A stretch of DNA of 64,000 nucleotides from Rhineura floridana (lineage: Eukaryota > Chordata > Lepidosauria > Squamata > Rhineuridae), in assembly GCF_030035675.1 (NCBI RefSeq), contig NC_084485.1:92152838-92216837 (forward strand), given 5' to 3'. Shown here one piece after another: positions 23,166 to 33,430 of the stretch. The notes beneath the pieces were generated by a model. That model had not been told where the DNA came from. It was given only the letters and a program-made list of their open reading frames with translations, and did not search any database. A program made the translations under genes and the position numbers. Each line of letters opens with the position of its first letter. Position 1 is the first letter of the stretch.

Positions 23166-23504
23166 TCAACTTTCCCTGCATGTAAATTGTTTTAATTATT
23201 TTTTTTTAATGGAAATGAGCTATAAAGTTTACTGGGTGACCATGGGCTACTCACCATCTCTCAGCTTAATCTGCCCCTCAGGATGAAAACAACAGAGGGG
23301 AACCATGAACACTGCAAGGAAGAAGGGCACACTTAAAATGTAGGGGAAGTATTGTAAAGCATACTGTGAAAGCAGATACTTATCGGGACATAGTATGAAG
23401 AAATATTTGTATGACTATCAAAGATGTTTATTATTTACATAACCTGTAAAGATATTTATAGTGCAATCCTACATTTATTTATTCAGAAGCAAGTCCTAAT
23501 TTAT
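23166..23504. other. No recognisable feature
   Basis: AT-rich DNA with a possible trace of the 80-bp palindromic repeat at about 23460-23500. Confidence 0.35.
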
Positions 23505-24965
23505 TTATTTATTTAAAATATTTCTATTCCGCACTTCTACCGTATAACAGGGCACTCAGGGCGGCTTACAAAAATAAAATCAAACACGTACATAATAAAA
23601 TTGTAAACAGTAAAATAACAAAAACATTAAAATAAATTTAAAATACATAAAATACAATTAAAATACATACAATTATACACACACACACACATACACACAT
23701 ACATATATACTAAAGGGACTACAAAGGTAAAATTTAATGCAGAAGGCATAAAATCAGTGTCAGGCTCCACTTTCAATTCTTCCCAAACGCTCTCCGGAAC
23801 AAGATCGTTTTCAGAAGTCTCCAGAAAACCAACAGGAAGGCAGCAGAGCAAACTTCTTGGGGTAGAGTATTCCAAAGCTTGGGGGCCACAGCTGAAAAAG
23901 CTCTCTCCAACATGCCTGTCAATCTAACTTCTTTCACTCCAGGCACGCAGAGGAGACCAGAGGCAGATGATCTTACATCCCAGGCAGGTACATATGGGTG
24001 TAAGCAGTCCCTCAGGTACATTGGTCCAAGGCCATTTAGGGCTTTAAAGGTCAGAACCAGCAGTTTGAATTGGGCCCGGAAAAAAATTGGGAGCCAGTGG
24101 AGTCAATAAAGCACAGGGGTAATATGCTCCCTGCACAGTGCTCCAGTTAACATTCTGGCTGCTGCATTTTGGACCAACTGCAATTTCCAAACCGTTTTCA
24201 AAGGCAGCCCCACATAGAGTGCGCTACAGTAATCAAGCCTCGATGTCACCAATGCATGTGTCACTGTGGCCAAGTCAACTGCCTTCAGGAACGGACGCAT
24301 CTGGTAGATCAGTTTGAGTTGGCCAAAAGCACTCCTGGCTACCGCAGCCACCTGATATTCAAGCAGCAGGGCAGGATCCAGGAAGACTCCCAAACCGCAG
24401 ACCAGAACAGGTTGCAACCCCATTCCTGATGCAGTTTTTCCCTTGACCAGCAGTACTTCCATCTTGTCTGGATTAAGTTTCAGTTTGTTAACCCACATCC
24501 AGCCCTTCACAGCCTCCAGGCACCGGTTTAGGATGAGCACTCCCTCACTGCAATCAGGTGGTAGGGAGAGATATAGCTTTTGTACACCGCCCTGAGAGCT
24601 AGAAAGCTATAGGGCGGTTTAGAAATCTAATAAAATAAAAATAAAAATAAATAGCTGATTGTCATCAGCATATTGATGACATTGTACTCCAAATCTCATG
24701 ATGACCTCTCCCAGTGGTTTCATATAAATGTTAAAGAGCATGGGAGACAGAATGGAACCTTGCAGTACCCCACAGGCCAACGGCCAGGGGGTCAAGCAGT
24801 AGTCTCCCAGCACTACTACCTGGGTCCTGTCTGTCAGGTAGGACCAGAGCCACCATAAAACAGTGCTTCCCAATCCCATCCCAGCTAGATGGTCCAGAAG
24901 GATACCACGGTCGATTGTATCGAAAGCCGCTGATACTAATGTATTCAGTGGGGCTTACTCAAACA
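23505..24965 (-). mobile_element. L2-type LINE, 5' truncated
   Basis: On the minus strand: reverse transcriptase motifs [20 protein letters not shown] and HQYADDNQLF (YADD present) at about 24810-24660, then WVNKLKLNPDKMEVLLVKG, FLDPALLLEYQVAAVARSAF and SRLDYCSALYVGLPLKTV to about 24180, and the C-terminus (ERAFSAVAPKLWNTLPQEV) near 23870. A long AT-rich UTR ends in (TTTA)n at 23505-23515. The frame is broken in several places. A short L2 tail is nested inside at 24579-24650. A (CA)n stretch lies in the UTR at about 23676-23700. Confidence 0.87.
24579..24650 (+). mobile_element. L2 3' tail (72 bp) nested in L2
   Basis: Plus-oriented extreme 3' end (ttgtacaccgccctgagagc, then agggcggtttagaaatctaa and a (AAAAT)n tail) lies within the oppositely oriented L2 coding sequence. 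ATAGCT flanks it at 24573-24578 and 24651-24656, suggesting a short target duplication. It is an example of a heavily 5'-truncated insertion. Confidence 0.75.
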
Positions 24966-25274
24966 GGGACAGAACTGCAACCTCAAGTGATAAGCAACTT
25001 CATTCATGCAACCCACTTTAAGCTGTTTTGCAAGTATTTATACTTATTTTTATGGTTATTGGATTTTAAAGGGATTTATTTCTTATTGTGAGCTGCCTTG
25101 TTTTCCAGACTGCAACCCTACCTCACAGAGTTGTTGGAAAGATTCCCATATACACACACACAATGGAGATGTAAAAATACATACACCCCATATAATAATT
25201 TATTGTCAAAACCAATTGATCATTGCAGAACATTAAAAAAATCAGTATTAGTTTCCTACATAATAAAAACAGTT

Positions 25275-25934
25275 GATACTGTCCTGTTCTGAGCGGGATC
25301 CACGAGATTGAGACGCTGGTGCAATTAAATCGTGTTTTATTAAAGTAATGGATACATCAAAAGCAGTGCGCTTCATAGAAACCCCTAAGGTATCTCACTA
25401 GAATTCCCTAACTGCACTCTAGGCATGCTCTGCAACGTTGAAAGAAAGTTGACTCAGCAGCTCCAACCTGGAAGCAGCAGTCTTAAATAGGCAGGTTCTT
25501 GGAGTGTACTCTCTGGCTCCTGCACAATTCTTGCCTTTGGCTTGTCCGTTTCTCCCTGCGTTGAGAGCATGGTGAAGGGGGGCGTGCTTCCAACAACTCA
25601 TCCGAATGAACCTGCTCCTTAGCCAGAGATTCGAGGTCAGGTGGCAGCGAAGTGTTGGACTCATCCCGTGAGCCACTGGGTAAAGGGGGAGTTAACGCCC
25701 GCTCCAGCTCATCGTCCAGCTGCTCCTCTGACATGTCTGGGGGCAGCGCGCTCTCCCCGGCTAGGACAGCGCTGTCCGTGGGAACCGGCCTGAAATCCTC
25801 CTTACTCCTTCTCTCAAGGTTTTGCAGAGTCTCAACAACTCATGGGCCATCCTTGCCCTCTGACAGCTGAGAAGCCTGAAACTCATATCCCCCCCTTCCA
25901 GGCCCTCGCAAGAGGGCTGGGGCTCGACAGATAC
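25275..25934 (-). mobile_element. Solo LTR of an LTR retroelement, 5-bp target duplication
   Basis: The LTR spans 25280-25929 (650 bp) with TG...CA ends (TGTC...GACA) and the duplication GATAC at 25275-25279 and 25930-25934. A polyadenylation-type AATAAA and a TATA-like cctatttaag both read on the minus strand, giving the orientation. No internal region is present, so it is a fossil left by recombination between two LTRs. The family (endogenous retrovirus or Gypsy-type) cannot be decided from the LTR alone. The perfect duplication suggests moderate age. Confidence 0.85.
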
Positions 25935-26029
25935 CTAAGCAAGCCCTGCCTAATTGCTTTAAAATAGGAGGGGGAAAGATATACAACACAAACACAATTC
26001 TTTGCTATGTTCACTCAAAAGTCCCATCA

Positions 26030-26110
26030 ATTTACAGCACAATCCTAACCATGTTTACTCAAAAGTAAGTCGTATTGAATTCAATGGGGTTTACTTCGGG
26101 TATATTTACT
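26030..26110. repeat. Short dispersed palindromic repeat (about 80 bp)
   Basis: agcacaatcctaaccatgtt, then agtcgtattgaattcaatgg and ggtttacttcgggtatat. It belongs to the dispersed family whose best copies are near 50270-50590 and 53065-53150. Confidence 0.6.
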
Positions 26111-26277
26111 CTGGAAAAACAAGTACTGGATTAAAGCTTCATATTGAGAAGTTTGCAAAACACTGCCCTCTTCAACATTTAAACTTGTCTGACTCCTACA
26201 CACAAGAGAGAAAAAGACTGAAAGCTTACTCTTATTCAATCTGTGAGATGTTCAGAAAAGCAGGAAAATGCACATTT

Positions 26278-26411
26278 TCTGAGCCTTGGGCCAGTCACTG
26301 CCTCTCAGCCTCAGAGGGAGGCAATGGTAAATCCCCTCTGAATACCACTTACCATGAAAACCCTGTTCATAGGGTCGCCATAAGTTGGAATTGACTTGAA
26401 GCCACACAATT
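26278..26411 (+). mobile_element. SINE 3' part (gaaggca-tailed family), 5' truncated
   Basis: Begins at cttgggccagtcactgcctc and ends with catagggtcgccataagttg, then gacttgaagcc. The tRNA-like head is missing. Confidence 0.8.
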
Positions 26412-28450
26412 CAATTTGACTCTATAATTTTTGGGCTCTATAATTCCTTGTCAGTCACAACCCTGACTTCTTATTGACTAAAAATCTGAAAGGGCAGGGA
26501 TTAGAGCAGAATTTAGAGCAACTAAGAAGTTGTGTGTGGGGTAGCGGCTGACGTTTTGGTGTATATCTCTGGAACCAGACCACCTAGAAACTTAATTTTT
26601 TTTTAAATGAAAGCTGACAGTCCAGAGATTAAGGTGAGTCACCTGGAGACCCAGAGGGGACCCCCAAAAATAGTCCATGGCTGAAAAACAGAGATCTGAT
26701 AACCCTATCAAGTACTCAACAAAAAGAAGAAAAAATAGCCAATGTGATTGCGAGTACAGTGCAGGGATGAGATCCACTGTTTTGCTCCACTTCAATTATA
26801 AGTCCACACCCCCCCACAGGTGTTAGATATCTGTGTCTGTTTATCTCCACTTCCTTCTGCTTCAGTCTGATCCTTATCGAGTGGACGTTTATAATTTTAG
26901 CGGATAAAATTATCCATATTATCATCAGTATTTATTACCATCTTTCAATTAGTATCGATCTATATTCACATTAGTTAAAAACTTTAAACGTAAAACAGAG
27001 AGACAAATGGGCTTAATACTGTTATGTTAGCAGCATATAATTCCATTCCCTGCGCAGACACATTCCAGCTGTGCTGCAGCTGCCCCTGTGAGTAAAAAAA
27101 GGGTTAAGAATACAACAGTCAATGTATTCTAATACCTAACATCAATACTGCATTTACAGAATTCAAGTGGAATACACATTTCAGAAATTGACATAGTAGG
27201 TTAAGATGGATAAAAACAATCACATTATCAATATTTGTGGAACGCTTTTTTTTTAAATCCAATTCTGAAAATATTAGTGGAAAATCACCAGTTGAAAATC
27301 CAATCTGTAGTGATAGGGAATGTTGGATATAATGGATAATTCATTTTTAAATCTAAATTCTGCTGAATCCTTGCCCATCCCTAGCATAGTGAGTGCTTTA
27401 AAAGAGTAACGTGTAGCCATTTTTTAAAAATCACTTTAAGTTATCTCTTTATTTCACCCTTTAGCAATAAGCACCCAATAGCTGCAGAATAAATAAACTC
27501 TTTTTACTGCTGGCAAACAAACATACTGCTTTATTGCTGGCTGGGTAGAGAACACAAATTAAAATGAAAATAAAAAGCAGAGCAAAGGTAAGTCCAAGGG
27601 GTGGAGTCTAACTGTAGCCCATAATACACATTTCTAATATTTAACTCTTCAAGGGTCATGTCACTATATAATCTGTTTTTTTCTGGATCACTTAAGTAAT
27701 TGTAGGGTGATTATCATCATGAACATTCCATCCTCAGTTAGGGAAATTCTTGACTGAGCAGACTTTTGGGGGCTCTTCCAGATAAGGATCTTGTTGTGCA
27801 CTTGTCTTGCCTTTTTCACTGAATTTTTCAGAGGGTCCTATTCTTAAATTCCTCCTGTTGTTCAAGCAAATGGTCATTCTTTAAATGGAGGTTGTCATCG
27901 TCTATCATGTCACAAATTAAAAAGAAGTTTCCCAAAAAAATCCTGGGGTGTGTGCGCAAAACACAGCTCTGGGGGGATGCCCTCATTTCCCCCCTCCCGC
28001 TGACTACAGGCCTGCAACGAGCTCTAGTTTTTTGAGTGCTTGGCAACCATCACCAGCAGTCAGGAATCAATGGAATGGATTAGCTTGCAAAGCTCTGCCA
28101 CCTCCTCCTTCGGAAATGTTCATATAATCTTTGGGAGCACTTAGAGATCATTGCCAAGAATCATTGGATGTGATCTGGAATGATTGGAGCATTTAACCAC
28201 TGACATCTTGCAATGCACCACCCCCTTCTGAAAAGTGATGGAAGTCCTAGTTGGTTGTTTAAAAAATTAAGGAAACAAAGACGACTAGGAAAACAAACTA
28301 CCGGGAACTGGAAAAATCATGGTGATTCTTGAGAGCTGAGGTGATCATCTGTTTGTGTATAAATACAAAGTGCGATGGGAGGGGGAGTCTTGGGGTTTCT
28401 TAAAAGAGCAATATCCTAGAATTTCTTGAATGAACCTAGGGAAAAACCTA
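26412..28450. other. No recognisable feature
   Basis: About 2 kb of AT-rich DNA without a supported gene or named repeat. Open frames here are short and have no family features. Confidence 0.35.
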
Positions 28451-28452
28451 GT

Positions 28453-28474
28453 TTCTTTCTTTCTTTCTTTCTTT
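28453..28474. repeat. (TTTC)n microsatellite
   Basis: Five to six uninterrupted ttct units. Confidence 0.9.
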
Positions 28475-28902
28475 AGCAACCTGCAGCATCCTAGATCAGT
28501 TTGATTCATTTACTGTATTTATGGCAGAAGCAGAAGCAGCTCTTTCAAATGAAATTGGGCTTTTATCAAATTAGCAACCAGCAGCTTTGAGTATAAAGCC
28601 AAGCAACCTCAATGATAAATGGCACACAATTTTCATAATAACTTTAACCTTGGGAAAGTAGACATCAACTATTGCAAAGGAGTACTGTCTGTAAATAAGG
28701 CAATTTGACTGGAGCAGAGGCGGCTCTTCTATCCACATAGTTTGCATAGTAGTTTAAGGTCATATGACCTAGACAAGGTAAATTGGAACTTTTTTATTCC
28801 ACTTAACACTAATGGTAGCATTGACAGAATCAGGAAAACGCTGCAGGCAATTATTCTGACACTGGTTTAGAAACTTACCAAGTTCTAAAATATTATTTAT
28901 TG

Positions 28903-29377
28903 CAGAGCTTGGAAGTAACTAGTTACAAGTAACAAATTACTTGTAATTCATTACTTTTTTGAGTAACGAGTGGGTAATTCCTTTACATTTTGATTGTAAT
29001 AGAACTAGGAGTAATTTTACTACTTTTGTGGAGTAATTGTAACATTTCCAGAATTTATCTTGGGCATCACTTGGGGGGGGGAGCAGGGGAAGCCTTTTGC
29101 TCCTCTGATTTGTGGATGAAAATCATGTGCCTCAAACTGGGCTTCTGTGCAGTGTCGCTCTTTCCTCATGCTCTGTGGATGGGTAGGAAGCAACGAAGGA
29201 GGAGGCAGAGAGTGAGACGGGGTGGAGTGGAGAAAACAATTATTTAAAAAAATGGATAGTGGTGGTGAAGAATGGAGTGAAGGGAAAAAGGATCCGGAGG
29301 TGAAGAACATGGATAAAGGAGGAGAAGGAGGCAGCAGCAGAATGGAGATAAAGAACTGTGGAGGTGAAAGATGATGT

Positions 29378-29439
<62 letters not shown>

Positions 29440-29995
29440 TGTGTTTGCACTTGGCACACAAAGTGGCCTCCACCACCCTCTCTGGCTACTGTGCTGCATT
29501 TGCAGTATTTTAACTTTTTTGCATCTCAGGGGAAAATGTTTGCTTGAGTGAGTGTCCCTTAGTTGGTGGCAGGGCAGGGTCTGGGAGGTGGTTAAGTGAG
29601 AGAGATTATGCCTGTTGGCTGAGTGGGGGAGTTGCACTTGGTTTGACGTGCAAAGATTTGAGTAGTGGCCTCAGCCTCCCTCCCCACCACCCTTACCAGC
29701 GGAGAGACCACCATTGCTATCTTATGAATAAAAATAATTATTCTACTACCTCTGTATGTGTGTGTTTATTTTTAATGTTGTTTTAGGCTATGTAGATGTG
29801 CAGCAGGCAAGGCCAGCACCTTGTAGGCTTCTTTTAAAAGTAACTGAAATGTAATTGTAGTGATTACTTTGGAGGAAAAGTAAGGTAATCAATTACTTTC
29901 AGAGCAATTGTAATTGTAACGGTAATTACTACTTTTGGGGCCATGTAACTGTAACTGTAATTTATCACTTTTTAAAAGTAATCTTCCAAGCTCTG
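28903..29995. mobile_element. hAT-like DNA transposon, non-autonomous, 1.09 kb
   Basis: Perfect terminal inverted repeats CAGAGCTTGGAAG (28903) and CTTCCAAGCTCTG (29995). These are followed on both sides by subterminal runs of ttact/agtaa motifs, arranged as inverted repeats. The flanks atttattg and tattattg match at 6 of 8 positions, consistent with a decayed 8-bp duplication. No transposase is encoded. The interior holds a (TG)n(AG)n repeat. The short MITEs at 33711 and 35999 share the termini. Confidence 0.82.
29374..29436. repeat. (TG)n(AG)n compound microsatellite
   Basis: About 14 TG units pass directly into about 17 AG units, inside the hAT element. Confidence 0.96.
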
Positions 29996-30450
29996 TATTA
30001 TTGCTATTTATTAAATTTATATCCTGCCCTTCCTCCCAACAGGAGCCCAGGGCAGCAAACAAGTGATAAAACAAAAACATCTTAAAAACATCTTATAAAC
30101 ACTTCCAATACAGATGCATAAAGGGATAAAGTTATCTTCTTAAAAACTTTGTTGAAATAAGAAGGTCTGCAGTAGGTGCCAGAAAGACAATAGAGTGGCG
30201 CCTTTCTAGTTTTTAAGGGGAGTGAATTCCAAACAGTAGGTGCCACACCCCAAATGGCCTGATTCCTATGTGGTGTGGAATGCATCTCCTGGTGAGATGA
30301 TGGTATCTGCAGGAGGCCCTCACCTGCTGAGCACAGTGATCAATTGGGTATGTAAGCGGGAGATGATATTTCAGGTATCTAGCTTCCAAGCTGTATAGGG
30401 CTTTGTGATGAAAACAAAAGGTGGTCAGCATCCAACGAACCAAAAAGAAG
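29996..30450 (-). mobile_element. L2-type LINE 3' fragment
   Basis: Starts with tatttattaaatttatatcc and tgcccttcctcccaacagga (the L2 tail read on the other strand). It then passes through UTR into C-terminal coding traces such as GVAPTVWNSLPLKTRK at about 30250-30200 on the minus strand. Confidence 0.75.
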
Positions 30451-30507
30451 AAGGGGAAAAAGTCTTCAATTTTTCTTGTTTAGTTGTTAGTAAAAATTAA
30501 AGCATTT

Positions 30508-30640
30508 TATTTATTTATTACATTTATATACCGCCCCATACCCAAAGCTCTCTGGGCAGTTTACAAAAATTAAAGACATTGAACATTAAAAACAAATACA
30601 CAATTTTAAAAACCATACAAAGTTTAAAACCAAGAAGCAC
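30508..30640 (-). mobile_element. L2 3' tail fragment
   Basis: (TTTA)n followed by atataccgccccatacccaa and gctctctgggcagtttac, the L2 tail in minus orientation, then AT-rich UTR. Confidence 0.75.
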
Positions 30641-31187
30641 AGATAAACCAGGTAAAAGACTTGGGGTCAGAGCTAAATATTGCTATTAGAGATCTCTACA
30701 GACAGCTTTAATTTAATGTATCTATAAACCACATTTTTAATTATTATTTATGTAAGAAATAATTGTATTTTAACTCTGTATTTTTGTGGTGTGACTTATG
30801 ATTATCCATTTTTATGTATTATTGTAGTGTATTGTTTTTCTCTTAGCCCCTGACAAAGGCCCAATATAGCAGAGGCTGAAGTAATACATTTTCTCACAGC
30901 ATTTTGGGATTTTTCCCCTTCCTTTAGGGCTTTGTGATGGCCACCACCCAGCTATTCTGGGCCTGTGCCATCTGGGGCAAGGGAATTCCCACCTAACAGA
31001 GTGTATCTCTCTACCCAGCTCACTCTTCCCCCATAAAAAACTCACCGCCACCCGACAAGTGTTTTATTTACCAGGCTGCTCAGCCCCCACATCTCCTTAG
31101 GGGCTCCTTGAAACCTCTCAAGGTAGCATGGTTTTCTGACTTCTAGGCATGAGGGTGTTAAAATAAGGAGAGACCACATCAGGTTTA
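30641..31187. other. No recognisable feature
   Basis: Non-coding DNA between the L2 tail and the ORF1-only L1 derivative. Confidence 0.35.
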
Positions 31188-33334
31188 CGAAACATGAACT
31201 AAAGTTTACTTTTTTTTATCATTAATTTTTATTCAAATTTTCAAAGACAAAAAACAAAACAAAACAAAAACAATTAAACAATAAAATAAAATGCCGACTT
31301 CCGATTTGTCACAGATCAGTTATAGGTCTAGAATATATAACAATCCTATCTCTAAAATTATATTATAAAATCACTTTCCTCCAGTAGTTATCTTAATTAA
31401 TCATCAAATCTCATAAACATTATTTTATTCTTTCCACAAAAAGTCAAAGAGAGGTTTCAATTCCTTGAAAGATATATCTTTCAATTTTTCTCCAAATAAA
31501 CATATCGCTTAATCCATCTAATTCAAATCTGTTAGGCCCAATAATTTCAATAGCCATTCTTCCATTATCTATATTAACTCCATCTTCCATCTTCAATAAT
31601 CCTATTAAGTCCAGTAATTTCAGTAGCCATTCTTCCGTTATCAATATCCCATAATAATCTTGTTGTCATAGCCATAGTCCAAGTAAACATATCAATTAAT
31701 CCATCTCGTCAAATCTGTTAAGTCCAATAATTTCCATAACCATTCTTCCATTATCAATATTAATTCCATCTTCCATCTTCAATAGTCCTGTTAAATCCAG
31801 TGGTTTCAGTATCCATTCGTCCATTATCGGTATCCCATGATGATCTTGCTGTCGTAGCCATAGTCATATAACAAGAGTCTGATGGGAATTTCCCCCATCA
31901 CAAATATGTCTTTGCCATCAATTCTGAATATGTTGTTGAAATATTGTTGTAAAGTCACATCTCTGCTCTGGGTGCATCTCTGCTCTGTCACATATTTGTA
32001 GTTAATTCCATAAATTTTTTCCATGTCAAGCCCCATCACATCATTCCAGTCAAGAATTCTGAATATGTTGCTGAAGTATTGCTGCAAAGTCATATCTCTG
32101 TTCTTCTTTTTTACAAAATACACTGGCTCATCTCTTAAGAGTTTCTCCACTGTCACATATCTGTAGCCAACTCCATAGATTTTTTCTATGTCAAACTCCA
32201 TCACATCATTCCAGTCCAGAAAATTATCCAAGACATTGATAACTTTACCACCAAAATCTTCATTAATTTCTTCAGAGACAACATTGAATTCCAAACAGTC
32301 AACTTTATTTCTAACATCCATAAAATCCAAATCTTTTTCAAATTTCACATTTGTTCCAATCTCCAGGTCTTGTAGCTTCCCTATCCCTTCAAACTCCTCT
32401 CTCACAGAATCCACTATTTCTTTAAGCTCCTGCGTCATTTTGTTAAGTTCAATTTTCATCTCCTGTCTACCCTGTCTCAGGGTTTGTTGCGTTATCTCAA
32501 TCTCACCCATTTATTTTCTGAAACATAATTTCTTCCATGGTCTCATTCACTTTCCTGGTTGTCATTCTTAAAACCACAGAGACAGAAATTATTTCAGCCA
32601 CAATTGGGTTAATATTTCAGGCTTGCTTGTATCAGTGTAGACAATACAGCCTGCCTTATCTCTATGTGTTCAGGAATACAAAACAAACTTAGTTCCCAAC
32701 ATCAAAACAATTAGTGGCGTCGTGAACAAGCAGATTCGTCAAAATGAAATAGACCAAAAAAAAAAATTCCCCCCCCTCCTCGAAATAGAAATCCCTCTTC
32801 CGTTGACATCTTTAGAATGCACCTCCAGGACAGCTTTTTGCGATAAAAACAAAGATAAGCTTTTTCGATTTCTTTCCTCCTTAATTTTGTTAGTAAAAGA
32901 GAAAAGCCAAAACTCACCTAGAATTTCTTCACAGCTGATTCATTGGCAAATCTCTTTTTTGCTGCACCAATTTAAGCCAAGTGGAAAAAGAAGATAGAAA
33001 GAAGGATGCTTATCTGCCTGTTAGAGTCCGTTTTTTCTTTAAAGAAAAGATAAACGTGTCGCTGTAATCAGCTAGAGCTTGATGAAAGTCCGTCCGGCAT
33101 TGCAGTTTGAACTTTCTCTCATAAATAAATGAAATCCAGTCCTCCCCACAAAAACAGGCTTTGGGGTTGATCTCTACGTTTCTCCCTGTCCGGGAGAAAA
33201 TCTTTATCAGTCAAAAAGAGCGTTCTGACTAATTTTAAAGCTGAAAAAGCTTCTTCTGAGACGAGAGCTCGCTCAGAGGCAGCACAGGCAAAGCAACCCT
33301 TCCCGGAAGTTCGAAACATGAACTAAAGTTTACT
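31188..33334 (-). mobile_element. HAL1-like ORF1-only L1 derivative, copy A (complete, 23-bp TSD)
   Basis: A minus-strand element of about 2.1 kb (31211-33311) lies between perfect 23-bp direct repeats at 31188-31210 and 33312-33334 (core aacatgaactaaagtttact). It has a leader of about 750 bases, an L1-type ORF1 (32565-31824) and a 3' region of about 610 bases ending in an A-rich tail that contains AATAAA. There is no room for an ORF2, and no endonuclease or reverse transcriptase motif is present. The arrangement is that of HAL1 (half-L1) elements known from mammals. A second copy with the same ORF1-to-3'-end joint lies at 51363-52851, so the lack of ORF2 is a family trait and not a local deletion. 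The intact long duplication points to a recent insertion. Confidence 0.85.
31824..32565 (-). pseudogene. L1-type ORF1 of HAL1-like copy A
   Basis: The family start codon lies at 32563-32565 (MTTRKVNETMEEIMFQKI). One extra base near 32512-32518 shifts the frame, and the open frame resumes at 32510 with MGEIEITQQTL and 228 codons. A coiled-coil-like heptad stretch (residues 1-45) precedes an RRM-like block (VDCLEFNVVSEEINED) and the L1 C-terminal motif (DEPVYFVKKKNRDMTLQQYF, then IDGKDIFVMGEIPIRLL). The segment DWNDVM to NNIFRI occurs twice in tandem (about residues 98-150 and 153-194), whereas copy B has it once. The usual far C-terminus of L1 ORF1 is missing. In L1s this protein binds element RNA as a trimer. 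Confidence 0.8.
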
Positions 33335-33430
33335 AAGAGATAAGTATGGAGTTTTAAGAAAAGATTTTATATGTGAAAGTTACCGAAAACCAGTATATTT
33401 CCTTTGGAACAAAAAAGATAAACAAAACTA
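33335..33430. other. Short spacer
   Basis: Host DNA between the HAL1-like insertion and the start of an L2. Nothing recognised. Confidence 0.4.

Noticed and set aside
29020-29637. 205-codon minus-strand frame
   Set aside because: Contains long Ser-Leu and Thr-His runs from the microsatellite inside the hAT element.
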